From assembly GCA_963823505.1 (NCBI GenBank), contig CAWGLY010000005.1, positions 2,294,001 through 2,358,000 on the forward strand: a DNA stretch of 64,000 nucleotides, in the 5' to 3' direction. This document shows, piece by piece, positions 1 through 8,980 of this stretch; positions within the stretch are counted from its first letter, which is position 1; every line of letters begins with the position of its first letter. The stretch comes from DATHZQ01 sp963823505. GTDB lineage: Bacteria > Actinomycetota > Acidimicrobiia > Spongiisociales > UBA5794. A program made the position numbers and the translations under genes. Below the pieces are notes generated by a model, which did no database searches, was not told where the DNA came from, and saw nothing but the letters and a program-made list of their open reading frames with translations.

Positions 1-593
1 CCGAAGTGATCCCGATGGAATGCGTCGTACGCGGCTACCTGTACGGATCATCTTGGAAGGAATATGCCGCAGGCGGTGGCCCGACCACGGAGCATCTGCC
101 CGCAGGGCTGCAGATGGCCGACAGACTCGACGAGCCGATCTTCACGCCCGCCACCAAGGCCGAGACCGGCCACGACGAAAACCTGACGGAAGCCGAGGCG
201 AGGGACTATGTCGGCGACCCTCTTTACGACGAGCTCCGTCGGCGCAGCATCGAGATCTACCGCAAGGCTGCCGGCTACGCCGCAGACCACGGCATCTTGC
301 TCGCCGACACCAAGTTCGAGTTCGGTCTCATCGCCGGCGAGGTGATCCTGATCGACGAAGTCCTCACCCCGGACAGCAGCCGGTACTGGCCCGCCGCTGC
401 CTGGGCTCCTGGAGCTACGATGCCGTCCTTCGACAAGCAGCCGGTGCGCGACTGGTTGGACGCTCAGGATTGGGACAAAACCCCACCGGCGCCTGAGCTG
501 CCGGACGAGGTCGTCGCCAACACCCGAGGCCGCTACATCGAGGCCTTCGAGAGGCTGACCGGCGCGTCATTCGACGAGTACTTGTCCCGATGA
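1..593 (+). CDS. purC: SAICAR synthase, 5'-truncated by window edge
   Basis: This is the 3' part of phosphoribosylaminoimidazole-succinocarboxamide synthase, which joins CAIR and aspartate with ATP in de novo purine synthesis in the cytoplasm. The frame is already open at base 3 (E-V-I-P-M-E-C-V-V-R-G), so the true start lies upstream; the GTG at 6 and ATG at 15 are internal. The 196 visible residues hold the family blocks VIPMECVVRGYL, IFTPATKAETGHDEN and LIDEVLTPDSSRYWP. The gene ends 46 bp before purS, and purS, purQ and purL follow on the same strand, so it heads or sits inside a purine operon. Confidence 0.96.
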   Translation, partial: EVIPMECVVRGYLYGSSWKEYAAGGGPTTEHLPAGLQMADRLDEPIFTPATKAETGHDENLTEAEARDYVGDPLYDELRRRSIEIYRKAAGYAADHGILLADTKFEFGLIAGEVILIDEVLTPDSSRYWPAAAWAPGATMPSFDKQPVRDWLDAQDWDKTPPAPELPDEVVANTRGRYIEAFERLTGASFDEYLSR

Positions 594-639
594 TCATCGC
601 CGCCTGCCGGGCTTCCTCGAGTTCAGGAATGGAACCCGC

Positions 640-882
640 ATGAGGGTGCGAGTTGCCGTCACCCGCAAGGACGGGCTGTCCGACCCCGAGGGCGTGGCGA
701 CGGCCCGGGCCCTCTCCGACCTTGGGTTCACCGACGTCGCCGGCGTCCACTTCGGCCGCATCATCACGCTCGAGATCGACGCGGTCGACGAGGCGGCGGT
801 CACGGCGGAGGTCACCGCGATGTGCGAGCAGCTCCTGGCGAACCCCGTCATCGAGGATTACACCGTCGAGGTGCTGAGATGA
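640..882 (+). CDS. purS: FGAM synthase subunit PurS
   Basis: PurS is the small (80 aa) subunit of the three-part formylglycinamidine ribonucleotide synthase and helps pass ammonia from PurQ to PurL. The protein has the usual size and the pattern LRVxVxxKxGxxDPEG near the N-terminus (here MRVRVAVTRKDGLSDPEG) and DVAGVHFGRIITLEID in the middle. Its TGA overlaps the purQ start in an ATGA junction at 879-882, so translation is probably coupled. Presence of PurS fits the small PurL type downstream. Confidence 0.96.
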   Translation: MRVRVAVTRKDGLSDPEGVATARALSDLGFTDVAGVHFGRIITLEIDAVDEAAVTAEVTAMCEQLLANPVIEDYTVEVLR

Positions 883-1580
883 CCGTCGCCGTCGTGGTGT
901 TCCCCGGCACCAACTGCGAGCACGACGTCGTCCACGCCCTTCAGTCCCTCGGTACGGATGCCGAGCTCGTGTGGCACCGCGACACGGATCTCTCCGGCGC
1001 TGCAGGCGTGGTACTCCCCGGTGGCTTTGCACACGGCGACTACCTGCGGACTGGGGCCATCGCCCGCTTCTCTCCCGTCATGACGGAGGTCGAGCGGCTG
1101 GCAAACGAAGGCCGATCTGTGCTCGGCATCTGCAACGGTTTCCAGGTTCTGTGCGAGGCAGGGCTGCTTCCGGGCGCACTCGTGGCCAACCGTGACTTGC
1201 GGTTCATCTGCCGCCCTGTGCACCTGCGCGTCGAGAGCACGGCGAGTGTCCTCACGGCAGCGGCCGCCGTCGGCGACGTGCTGGAGATCCCCCTCAACTC
1301 CTACGAGGGGAACTACGTCGCTCCTGCCCGGGACCTCGCCGATCTGGAGGCGGCGGCGCAGGTCATGCTCCGCTATTGCGATGCATCCGGGGTCGCAGAC
1401 GACACGACGAACCCCAACGGCTCGGTCAACAACATCGCAGCACTCGCCGGCGCCGCCGGCAATGTCGCAGGCTTGATGCCGCACCCGGAACGCGCCAGCG
1501 AAGCGGTCCTGGGCTCCACCGGTGGCCGTGTGCTGCTGGAGTCGTTCGTGGCGTCCCTCGCCGCTCCGGTTCGGACGTGA
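879..1580 (+). CDS. purQ: FGAM synthase glutaminase subunit PurQ
   Basis: PurQ is the class I glutamine amidotransferase subunit of FGAM synthase and releases ammonia from glutamine. The 233-residue protein begins MTVAVVVFPGTNCEHD, has the nucleophile elbow LGICNGFQVLCEAG with the catalytic Cys, and ends with the MPHPERASE block that holds the catalytic His and Glu. The ATG at 879 was chosen because it overlaps the purS stop; an upstream in-frame start at 822 would put an unrelated sequence on the N-terminus. The stop overlaps the GTG start of purL. Confidence 0.97.
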   Translation: MTVAVVVFPGTNCEHDVVHALQSLGTDAELVWHRDTDLSGAAGVVLPGGFAHGDYLRTGAIARFSPVMTEVERLANEGRSVLGICNGFQVLCEAGLLPGALVANRDLRFICRPVHLRVESTASVLTAAAAVGDVLEIPLNSYEGNYVAPARDLADLEAAAQVMLRYCDASGVADDTTNPNGSVNNIAALAGAAGNVAGLMPHPERASEAVLGSTGGRVLLESFVASLAAPVRT

Positions 1581-3730
1581 ACCAGCCCGTCCACCGCCAG
1601 CTCGGCATGACCGACGACGAATACGACGGCGTCGTGACGATCCTCGATCGAGAACCGGAGCCGGCAGAGCTGGCCATGTACTCGGTGATGTGGAGCGAGC
1701 ACTGCTCGTACAAGTCGTCGCGGGCATGGCTGGGGCGATTCCCCACGGTGGCTCCGTGGGTGGTCGTCGGCCCTGGAGAGAACGCGGGAGTCGTGGATCT
1801 CGGCGACGGCTGGCTGGCCGCGCTGCGGATCGAAAGCCACAACCACCCCTCCTTCGTGGAACCGTATCAAGGGGCGGCGACCGGTGTAGGCGGGATCCTC
1901 CGCGACATCTTCACCATGGGTGCCCGCCCCGTCGCCGTGTGGGACCCGATCCGCTTCGGCCCGCTCGACGAGCCCAGGAACCGCTATCTGATGCAGGGGG
2001 TCGTGAGCGGCATCGCCGGCTACGGCAACGCGGTCGGGGTGCCGACACTGGGCGGCGAGATCGAGTTCGCCGACTGCTACTCGCAGAACCCGCTGGTGAA
2101 CGTCATGGCGCTTGGCCTCCTGAAGCGGGAGCAGCTGGTCCTGTCCGCTGCATCCGGCGCCGGCAACATCGCGGTGCTGCTCGGCGCCGCCACAGGCCGC
2201 GACGGCATCGGCGGCGCCTCGATTCTGGCGTCCGCCAGTTTCGACGAAGCCTCCGGAGCAAAACGGCCTTCCGTGCAGATAGGTGATCCCTTCGAGGAGA
2301 AGAAGCTCATCGAGGCCTGCCTCGAGCTCTACGACCGCGGGCTGGTCGTCGGTATCCAGGACCTCGGGGCAGCCGGCATCTCGTGTGCAACATCCGAGAG
2401 TGCAGCCAACGGAGGCATGGGGATGGACGTCGACCTCGACGCCGTCCACCTCAGGGAGCACGACATGACTCCCGGCGAGATCCTCATGTCCGAGTCCCAG
2501 GAGCGAATGCTTGCGGTCGTGACGCCTTCCGACCTCGACGAGGTGCTTGCCCTGGCGGAGAAGTGGGAAATCGATGCCTCCGCCATCGGCACCGTCACCG
2601 AAGGAGGTGCACTCCGCATCACGCATCACGGGGAGCTGGTCGCCGAGGTCCCGGCGGCGTCGCTCTCGGAGGACGCCCCTCTCTACCGACGCAGGGCGGA
2701 GAGGCCCACCGACCTGGATGCGCTGTGGGCTGCCGGGCCGGTTCTGCCCGACCACGTCGACGTCGCAGAGACGCTGCGTGTGCTGCTGGACGATCCGGCG
2801 ATCGGCGACCGATCGTGGATCTATGAACAGTACGACCATCAGCTGTTCCTCAATACCGTGGTCGAGCCCGGCAACGACGGCTCACTGCTGCGCATCAAAG
2901 GCACGAGCAAGGGCCTCGCCGTATCCACGGACGGCGACAGTTGGCGGTGCAGGCTCGACCCGAGGAGGGGTGGAGCGCGCATCGTCTGGGAAGCGGCGCT
3001 CAACGTAGCGGTCACCGGTGCCCGGCCATACGCCGTCGTCGACAACCTCAACTTCGGCAACCCGGAGAAGCCCGCCGTCATGTGGCAGCTTCGCGAGACC
3101 ATCGAGGGCATGGCGGAGGCGTGCGAAGCGCTCCAGGTGCCCGTCGTCGGTGGCAACGTGTCGCTGTACAACGAGACCGACGGTGTCGATATCCACCCGA
3201 CGCCCGTTGTGGGTCTGCTCGGGTTTTGCGACCCCATGCCCGAGCAGCCGCCGCGTCTCGACCGTGCCAGGGAGGGGATGAGCGTCTGGTTGCTGGGCCC
3301 CGAGGACCCTGACGACTTCGCCGCCTCCGCATACGCTCGAATCGTGCTCGGCACCGCGGAAGGACGACCCGCCGCCCCTGACGACGCCATGGGGGCTGCA
3401 GTCGTTGCCCGTACCGTCGATCTCGCCGGCTGGTGTCCCGTGCTGCATGACGTCTCCACAGGAGGCATCGCCGTCGCCATCGCAGAGATCTGCATCCGAT
3501 CCGGCATCGGGGCAACCATCGCCGCCACCGACTGGCGCGAACTCCTCACGGAGTCGCCACATCGCGTGATCGCGGTGCTTTCCCGCGACGGGGAACCGAA
3601 GGACGAGGTACCGGCACGACGGATCGGACGGATCGGGGGCGCCACCCTCGACTTCGGCGAGTTCGGCTCCATCGAGGTGGCCAAAGCCGCCGAGATTTGG
3701 CGCAACGCCCTCCCCCGCCGCCTCGGCTGA
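1577..3730 (+). CDS. purL: FGAM synthase large subunit PurL (small type)
   Basis: PurL is the ATP-dependent synthetase subunit that turns FGAR into FGAM. At 717 residues it is the short PurL that works with separate PurS and PurQ. The N-terminal block SVMWSEHCSYKSSRAWLGRF, the ESHNHPSFVEPYQGAATGVGG catalytic-His region and GGNVSLYNET near the C-terminal half are intact. The chosen start is GTG 1577, which overlaps the purQ stop as GTGA; ATG 1607 (MTDDEYD) is a possible alternative ten codons later. The gene ends 7 bp from the convergent glnD. Confidence 0.96.
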   Translation: MNQPVHRQLGMTDDEYDGVVTILDREPEPAELAMYSVMWSEHCSYKSSRAWLGRFPTVAPWVVVGPGENAGVVDLGDGWLAALRIESHNHPSFVEPYQGAATGVGGILRDIFTMGARPVAVWDPIRFGPLDEPRNRYLMQGVVSGIAGYGNAVGVPTLGGEIEFADCYSQNPLVNVMALGLLKREQLVLSAASGAGNIAVLLGAATGRDGIGGASILASASFDEASGAKRPSVQIGDPFEEKKLIEACLELYDRGLVVGIQDLGAAGISCATSESAANGGMGMDVDLDAVHLREHDMTPGEILMSESQERMLAVVTPSDLDEVLALAEKWEIDASAIGTVTEGGALRITHHGELVAEVPAASLSEDAPLYRRRAERPTDLDALWAAGPVLPDHVDVAETLRVLLDDPAIGDRSWIYEQYDHQLFLNTVVEPGNDGSLLRIKGTSKGLAVSTDGDSWRCRLDPRRGGARIVWEAALNVAVTGARPYAVVDNLNFGNPEKPAVMWQLRETIEGMAEACEALQVPVVGGNVSLYNETDGVDIHPTPVVGLLGFCDPMPEQPPRLDRAREGMSVWLLGPEDPDDFAASAYARIVLGTAEGRPAAPDDAMGAAVVARTVDLAGWCPVLHDVSTGGIAVAIAEICIRSGIGATIAATDWRELLTESPHRVIAVLSRDGEPKDEVPARRIGRIGGATLDFGEFGSIEVAKAAEIWRNALPRRLG

Positions 3731-3737
3731 AGGCGCA

Positions 3738-6162
3738 TTACTGCAGGGCGGCGCACACCTTGGCGGCCAGATCCTGGAGTGCCGCCTCACCCACGATGGG
3801 GTGCCCATTGCGGCGGACGGAGAAGGTGTCGACGACTTCTCCTGCACGAGTGTCCAGCTTGGCGTAGGAGATGTCGAGATCTGCGGCGTAGAAGGCGGCG
3901 ACGATCTCGGCCAGCCGCCCGATACGATCGCCACAGCGGACCTCGATGGTCGTCCAGCGCGGAGATGCCGACTGTTCCGGGAATCGCACCGACACGGGGA
4001 CGTTCGCTCGCAGCCCGCTGCGGTACGCGTCTGCCCTCGCTGCAACGTCCTTCGTCAGATCGTGCTCGCCGCTCAGGGCTGCGGTCAGATCCGATGCGAT
4101 CCGCGGCCAACGAGCTTCGGGGACGGCGCCGCCGGTGCGGTCGTCGGCTACGTCGAAGCTGTCGAGTGCGGATCCGTCTGCCCGCGTGAACAGCCGCGGC
4201 AGATCTGATCGAGACGCCATGCACGGCAAATGCAGCAGCGACCATCCCGAGAAAGCCGGTGCGGTCGGCGCCAACGACCACGACACGTTCGGTACCGTCG
4301 CTCTGCGCGACGTCGAGTGCAATCGGGCCGGTGAGACGGTGCAGAACCTCCATGTGCCACACCACCTCGTCCGGTGGCGTCGACTCGACGTAGCCGGCTG
4401 GGAGCGAAGCGAGGTGCTCCTCAACCTCGCGCGGATCCCACCTACCCGCGGCCTGCCGGATCACCGCCTCGACTCCCGAGGCCTGCGGAGGTGGGGCGGC
4501 TCCGAGGGCGGCTGCCGTCTTGACGTAGAGCGTACGCAGCAGCGTCCCTTTCCAAGCCGACCACATCGACGCGCCGGTCGCTCTCGTGTCGGCAATGGCG
4601 AGGAGGTAGAGCACCCGCAGCGTGTGCAGGTCGCCAACCGCATCGGCGATCAGCCCGATCACTGCGATGTCGTCGATGTCCCTGCGGGTCGCGGTCTCGG
4701 GCAGCAGCAGATGGTGGCGCACCGCTGCGCCGACGGTGGCCGTCGTCGCAGGGCCAAACCGCAAGCGAGGTAGCAGGCGTGCCGCCATCTCCGCACCAAC
4801 GACCGCATGCTCCCCGCCCATCCCCTTGCCGATGTCGTGCAGGAACGCGGCCAGCATCAAGTCCTCGGTGCTGCCCACCTCGTCGAACACCTCTCGCACC
4901 ATCGGGTCCGGGTCGGTCTCGAGCGCCCGGATCTCGTCGACGGTCCGCCACAGATGTGCGTCGACGGGATGCTCGTGGAAGGCTGCCAGTTGTGGCAGCG
5001 CCTGCACGTGCTCCCACTCCGGGAAGTTCATCGCGACCCATCCAAGATCGTCCAAGAGCCCCCATGCTGCCCTCCCTCTGTCGCCGGCAGCCAGCAGCCT
5101 CATGAGCGCTTCCCGGTCCGCATCGAGCCACTCGCACCGCTCAGCGGACCGGATACGCTCGCTGGCCAGGCCGTCCAACCACACGCCTCCTGACCTGGTG
5201 GCTGCCTGCACCGCAAGCTGGAGCGGCGTATCTGTGGGGGAGTTGCCCTCGGTACGTCTGCGAAAACGGCTCGTGATCCGGCCAACGACCGACCTCCCCA
5301 TGGCAACCATCGGGTCGCCGTGCCCACCCAGGAGATCCGGCCAGCGCCGCTCGGCGAGTTTGTCGCCCACGTGGGTGGATCGACACATCATCTCGGCGAT
5401 GCTCAATGCATCGACACCGAGCCAGTCTGCGGCCGGCCCGCGCAGATCGACCTCGAAGCGGTCGACGGCACGACCGGCCGCGGCGTGTACCGCATTCCGC
5501 ACCGCAAGCAGGTCGCTGTAGGCGATGGTTTCTGCCGCAGTCGGCGCCATCGACCCGGGGCTGATGCCAAGCAGGGCTGCCCTCCGTCGCTCCCATTCGA
5601 ACCCCTGAAAGGTGCGCATACCGCCGCGACCCTCCTTGAGATCGGCAGCCATCACGGGATACGGGTCGACCTGGCGGCGCTCCCACTCGGCCGCAGCAAG
5701 CCGGCTCGCCAGGGGCCGGCCCCGCAGCAGAGAGGCCAGTTCACCTTCCAACTCCGAAACCAGATGCTGATCGCCCGATAGGAGGCGCATCGTCAGGAGC
5801 GACGTCAGCGTTTCGAAGCTCTCCCTGGCGACTGCGGTCGCCTCGGCAACGGTGCGGACGGAGTGGCCCACTTTGAGGTGCGCATCCCACAGGGGGTAGA
5901 GCACGGCATCGGTCGCTGCGGCGACATCGGCGCTGCGGTGCAGCAGCATCACGTCGACATCTGAGTACAGGCACTGCTCTCCCCTGCCATACCCGCCGAC
6001 GGCGACTACCGCCAGCGGTTCGCCTGCCACAGCAGAGCCAAGCTCAGCAACGGAAGCATCGAGCGCCGCGGTGAGCGCCCGGCACAGATCCCAGCCGCCG
6101 TCGCCGATGCGGTGTCCCTTGGCAGCGTCCCGCAGCTCCAGAAATGCGTCGAGACCGCTCAC
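3738..6162 (-). CDS. glnD: PII uridylyl/adenylyltransferase GlnD, apparent frameshift
   Basis: GlnD modifies and de-modifies the PII protein in response to glutamine. The first frame gives the nucleotidyltransferase motif GGYGRGE (56-62) with DVD (68-70), the DLKEGRGGMR block near 174 and an HD hydrolase motif FLHDIGKG near 440. It then enters the first ACT domain (VVVVGADRTGFLGMV). Around 4190-4205 the homology jumps to another frame (RLFTRADGSALDSFDVAD), which carries the second ACT domain to the TAA at 3738. The total length is 2425 bases, that is 808 codons plus one base, so a single extra base explains the break. It may be a sequencing error or a real mutation. The gene is last in amt-glnB-glnD. 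Confidence 0.9.
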
Positions 6163-6257
6163 GACGGAGTCGCGAGCGCCGCGCCCCCACGGGGCGCACG
6201 CCGCATGTGAGCCATGGCAGGGAACTCACTCCGTTGCACCGCCCACCCCGCCTCCTG

Positions 6258-6596
6258 CTACAGCGCGTCCCGGCCGCGCTCGCCGGTGCGGATGCGCACC
6301 AGCTCGTCCACGGACAGCACCGCGATCTTCCCGTCACCGATGTCGCCGGTCTTGGCCGCCGCTTCGATGGCATCTACCGAAGCGGCAGCCAAGCCATCGT
6401 CGACCAGCACCTCGACCCGAACCTTGGGTACGAAGTCCACTTCATACTCGGCGCCGCGGTAGACCTCGGTCTGCCCCGACTGCCGTCCGAAGCCGGAAAC
6501 GTCGCCAACCGACATGCCGGCAACACCGGCAGCCTTCAGCGCGGCCTTGACGTCGTCGAGCTTGAACGGCTTGATGTACGCAATGATCAGCTTCAT
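6258..6596 (-). CDS. glnB: Nitrogen regulatory protein PII
   Basis: PII senses 2-oxoglutarate, ATP/ADP and glutamine status and binds targets such as the ammonium channel. The 112-residue protein begins MKLIIAYIKPFKLDDVK and has the T-loop VYRGAEYEVDFVPK with Tyr51, the residue that GlnD-type enzymes modify, followed by the B- and C-loop segments (KTGDIGDGKI, VRIRTGE). The ATG at 6596 was chosen because homology begins there; a longer open frame upstream has no family match. Its position between amt and glnD suggests a GlnK-type role at the membrane. Confidence 0.97.
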   Translation of the reverse strand: MKLIIAYIKPFKLDDVKAALKAAGVAGMSVGDVSGFGRQSGQTEVYRGAEYEVDFVPKVRVEVLVDDGLAAASVDAIEAAAKTGDIGDGKIAVLSVDELVRIRTGERGRDAL

Positions 6597-6639
6597 GTCG
6601 CATCCTTCCTCGTGGCGGGTCGCATGATCGGCACCACCA

Positions 6640-7830
6640 CTAACGCGAGTCGGCCAGGACGTACGCTCGCTCGTCATGTGTCGCGATGTCGAGCCCTTCG
6701 AGCTCGGCTTTCTCGTCGACCCTCAAGCCGACCGTAGCGTCGACGACTTTGGCGATGACGAACGTCATGCCGAAGCTGAAGGCCAGCACGGCGACGACGC
6801 CAACGAACTGATACCAGACGAGGGACACCTCGCCGAAGAGCGCCCCATCGACGCCGCCCACGGAGGCTTGGGCGAGCACACCGAGGAGCAGCGAGCCCAG
6901 CAGCCCACCGACGAGGTGAATGCCCACCACATCGAGCGAGTCGTCGTACCCGAACCGGAACTTGAGCGACACCGCACCGAAGCACAGAAGACCGGCCAGC
7001 AGTCCGAATACGACCGCCCCGGCCGGTCCCACGAAGCCTGCGGCGGGAGTGATGGCAACCAGCCCTGCCACCGCACCGGAGGCGGCGCCGAGCGTCGTCG
7101 GTGCACCCGTCTTTCGCCACTCGGCGAGTACCCAGCCGAGTGCACCGAGTGATGCTCCAATCTGGGTCGTCACCATGGCGTTGATGGCCGCTCCGTTGGC
7201 GGCAAATGCCGACCCGGCATTGAACCCGAACCAGCCGAACCACAGGATGCCGGTGCCGAGGAGCGTCAGCGGGAGCGAATGGGGACGGAAAGACTCCTTG
7301 CCGAAACCGCGGCGGGGGCCGAGTACCAGCACCAACGCAAGTGCGGCGACGCCCGCGCTGATGTGCACCACGAGCCCGCCTGCGAAGTCGATGGCGCCCA
7401 GATCGGTGAGCCACCCTTCCCACGCCCAGTGGGCAACGACGGGGTAGACGAGGAGGGCCCACAGACCGGTGAACATGATCCACGCCGAGAACTTCATCCG
7501 TCCCGCGACCGCTCCAGAGATGAGCGCAGGGGTGATGATGGCGAAGGTCAGCTGGAACATCGCAAACAGCAGATCCTCCCCGGCGAGCCCTGAGAGTCCT
7601 GCATCTTCGAGGTTGCCGATGAATCCGCCTCCCTCGCCCCCAAAGGCGAAGGTGTAGCCGACCGCGACCCAGACGACGGTCACGATGGAGATCGTGAAGA
7701 AGTTCATCATCAGCATGTTGAGGACGTTCTTGGCCCTCACCATGCCGCCGTAGAACAGGGCAAGTCCTGGTGTCATGAACAGGACCAGGGCAGAGCTGAT
7801 CAGCACCCAGGCGATGTCGCCCGCAGCCAT
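6640..7830 (-). CDS. amtB: Ammonium transporter
   Basis: This is an Amt/Mep/Rh-family ammonium channel of 396 residues with about eleven membrane spans. Family blocks include MTPGLALFYGGMVRAKNVLN near the N-terminus, the AHWAWEGWLTDLGAIDFAGG region with the family's conserved Asp, and VDEKAELEGLDIATHDERAY at the cytoplasmic C-terminus. No cleavable signal is obvious. A GGAGGT ribosome-binding site lies a few bases before the ATG. The gene leads the amt-glnB-glnD operon and has a GlnR-like operator 46 bp upstream. Confidence 0.97.
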   Translation of the reverse strand: MAAGDIAWVLISSALVLFMTPGLALFYGGMVRAKNVLNMLMMNFFTISIVTVVWVAVGYTFAFGGEGGGFIGNLEDAGLSGLAGEDLLFAMFQLTFAIITPALISGAVAGRMKFSAWIMFTGLWALLVYPVVAHWAWEGWLTDLGAIDFAGGLVVHISAGVAALALVLVLGPRRGFGKESFRPHSLPLTLLGTGILWFGWFGFNAGSAFAANGAAINAMVTTQIGASLGALGWVLAEWRKTGAPTTLGAASGAVAGLVAITPAAGFVGPAGAVVFGLLAGLLCFGAVSLKFRFGYDDSLDVVGIHLVGGLLGSLLLGVLAQASVGGVDGALFGEVSLVWYQFVGVVAVLAFSFGMTFVIAKVVDATVGLRVDEKAELEGLDIATHDERAYVLADSR

Positions 7831-7876
7831 TTGCGACCTCCGTTGTCGGCGCGTGGCCGCACCCTGTCACGCCACC

Positions 7877-7914
7877 ATTTCGTGCGTGTTTCGCACCGGT
7901 GTCTTTCGTGTTGC
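7877..7914 (-). promoter_or_regulatory. Candidate GlnR-type nitrogen operator
   Basis: Read on the minus strand, four 5-bp boxes, GCAAC, GACAC, GAAAC and GAAAT, are each separated by exactly 6 bases. This is the layout of the actinobacterial GlnR site (GTNAC-n6-GAAAC repeated twice), with about one mismatch per box. The site lies 46 bp upstream of the amtB start in the 88-bp gap after the epimerase gene. amt-glnB(K)-glnD operons are known GlnR targets in Streptomyces and Mycobacterium. No glnR gene is in the window. Confidence 0.5.
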
Positions 7915-7918
7915 GGGA

Positions 7919-8866
7919 TCAGGCGGCGATCGGAGCAATCTGCAAGGTGGCGGCGATCGCATCATCGAGCGGCGTCGTCGCAAACGGCCCAAACGCTGCC
8001 TCGAACTTGGTGCTGTCGAGGACGAAGGGCTCGGTCCACTGGTAGGCAATGCCGAGGGATTCGCGGGAGATCCGGTGGAAGGGCGCAGCCATGCGCAGCA
8101 TCGCCGTTGACACGACACGCACCTTGCGCGGCTCCGCCAGATGAGCATTGACTGCTGCGGTGAACTGGCGGCCGGTGACGGCCGGGCCGTGCGGGAGGTG
8201 CCAGATCTGGCCGTCTGCGGCATCGCTGGTGCCGAGGACGACGTACGCGCTGGCGATGTCGGGCAGATATGCCACCGAGTGCGGGGCGTCGAGCGTCCCC
8301 ATCCAGCGGAGTGCGCCTCTTGCGGCACGCGCCGGTGCGATGGCGAGCGCGGTGATACCACTGTTCTCGCCTCCTGGCCCGTAGTAGTCCGAGGCGCGGC
8401 CGATGGCGACCCGAAGCCGCCCGGAGGCCTGGGCGTCCAGCAGCTTGCGGGTCATTCGGCGCCGGGTGGCACCCTTCTTGTCGGTGGCTCGCTCATCCAA
8501 GTCCTCCGTGAGCGGCGAACGCCCGGGGCCGTAGCCGTAGGCGTTGTCGACCATCACGAGCTTCCCGTCGACGGCGGCGACAGCGTCGATGACCCGTTCC
8601 AGCATCGGTGGGAACAGCTCGGGCCACTGGTGATACGGGGGCTGGGCGGCCATGTAGACCACGGCGGCTCCGGCCACCGCACGCTCCAGATCGGCGCCGA
8701 CGGAGATGTCGGCGGCGAGGAGCTCCACGCCTGCTGGGGCGGCAGCGTTGCCGGCTCGGTTGACACCGCGGACGGTCAGTCCGGCAGCGGCCAGCGCATG
8801 GACGATGGCATTACCTGCACCCCCGGTGGCGCCGAGGACAACGTGGAGGTCTGTGCTGGAGGTCAT
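7919..8866 (-). CDS. NAD(P)-binding epimerase/reductase-like protein
   Basis: This 315-residue protein belongs to the NAD-dependent epimerase / atypical short-chain dehydrogenase group. It begins with a Rossmann motif, LGATGGAGNAIVHALAAAG, and has VYMAAQPPYHQWPELFPPM and a VMVDNAYGYGPG segment with the active-site-region Tyr. The substrate is unknown. The ATG at 8866 was chosen because the Rossmann strand follows within ten residues; the frame stays open far upstream across the regulator but without homology. It is divergent from a TetR regulator, and operator-like palindromes cover its promoter. Confidence 0.85.
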   Translation of the reverse strand: MTSSTDLHVVLGATGGAGNAIVHALAAAGLTVRGVNRAGNAAAPAGVELLAADISVGADLERAVAGAAVVYMAAQPPYHQWPELFPPMLERVIDAVAAVDGKLVMVDNAYGYGPGRSPLTEDLDERATDKKGATRRRMTRKLLDAQASGRLRVAIGRASDYYGPGGENSGITALAIAPARAARGALRWMGTLDAPHSVAYLPDIASAYVVLGTSDAADGQIWHLPHGPAVTGRQFTAAVNAHLAEPRKVRVVSTAMLRMAAPFHRISRESLGIAYQWTEPFVLDSTKFEAAFGPFATTPLDDAIAATLQIAPIAA

Positions 8867-8883
8867 GGCTCTTCCTTTCGCAA

Positions 8884-8902
8884 ATGTGAACGGTGTTCGC
8901 AC
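8884..8902. promoter_or_regulatory. TetR-type operator, copy 1
   Basis: The core TGTGAAC-GGT-GTTCGCA at 8885-8901 is a near-perfect palindrome with one arm mismatch. It is the inverted copy of the second site at 8913-8931, and the two centres are 29 bp apart. It lies just upstream of the epimerase start, downstream of that gene's predicted -10. It is probably bound by the adjacent TetR-family protein. Confidence 0.7.
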
Positions 8903-8907
8903 TTTCC

Positions 8908-8937
8908 ACTCTATGCGAACACCGTTCGCATTGTCAA
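8908..8937 (-). promoter_or_regulatory. Promoter of the epimerase gene with embedded operator
   Basis: On the minus strand a perfect TTGACA -35 (8937-8932) is followed by an 18-bp spacer and a TAGAGT -10 (8913-8908). The spacer is almost exactly the second palindrome, ATGCGAACACCGTTCGCAT (8913-8931). A repressor bound there would block RNA polymerase, so the gene is likely induced when the TetR ligand is present. Confidence 0.65.
8913..8931. promoter_or_regulatory. TetR-type operator, copy 2 (perfect palindrome)
   Basis: ATGCGAACACCGTTCGCAT is a perfect 8+3+8 palindrome. It sits between the -35 and -10 of the leftward promoter and about 50 bp upstream of the rightward tetR start, so one bound repressor could control both genes. 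A further half-site-like GTTTGCAC occurs near 8943. Confidence 0.75.
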
Positions 8938-8980
8938 GAGGTGTTTGCACTTCTGGCTCTGTGGCGCAACACTCGCGGCC

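Noticed and set aside
1373..2839. Large open frame antisense to purL
   Set aside because: It is a high-GC shadow of purL; its composition (rich in Arg, Gly, His) is typical of antisense frames.
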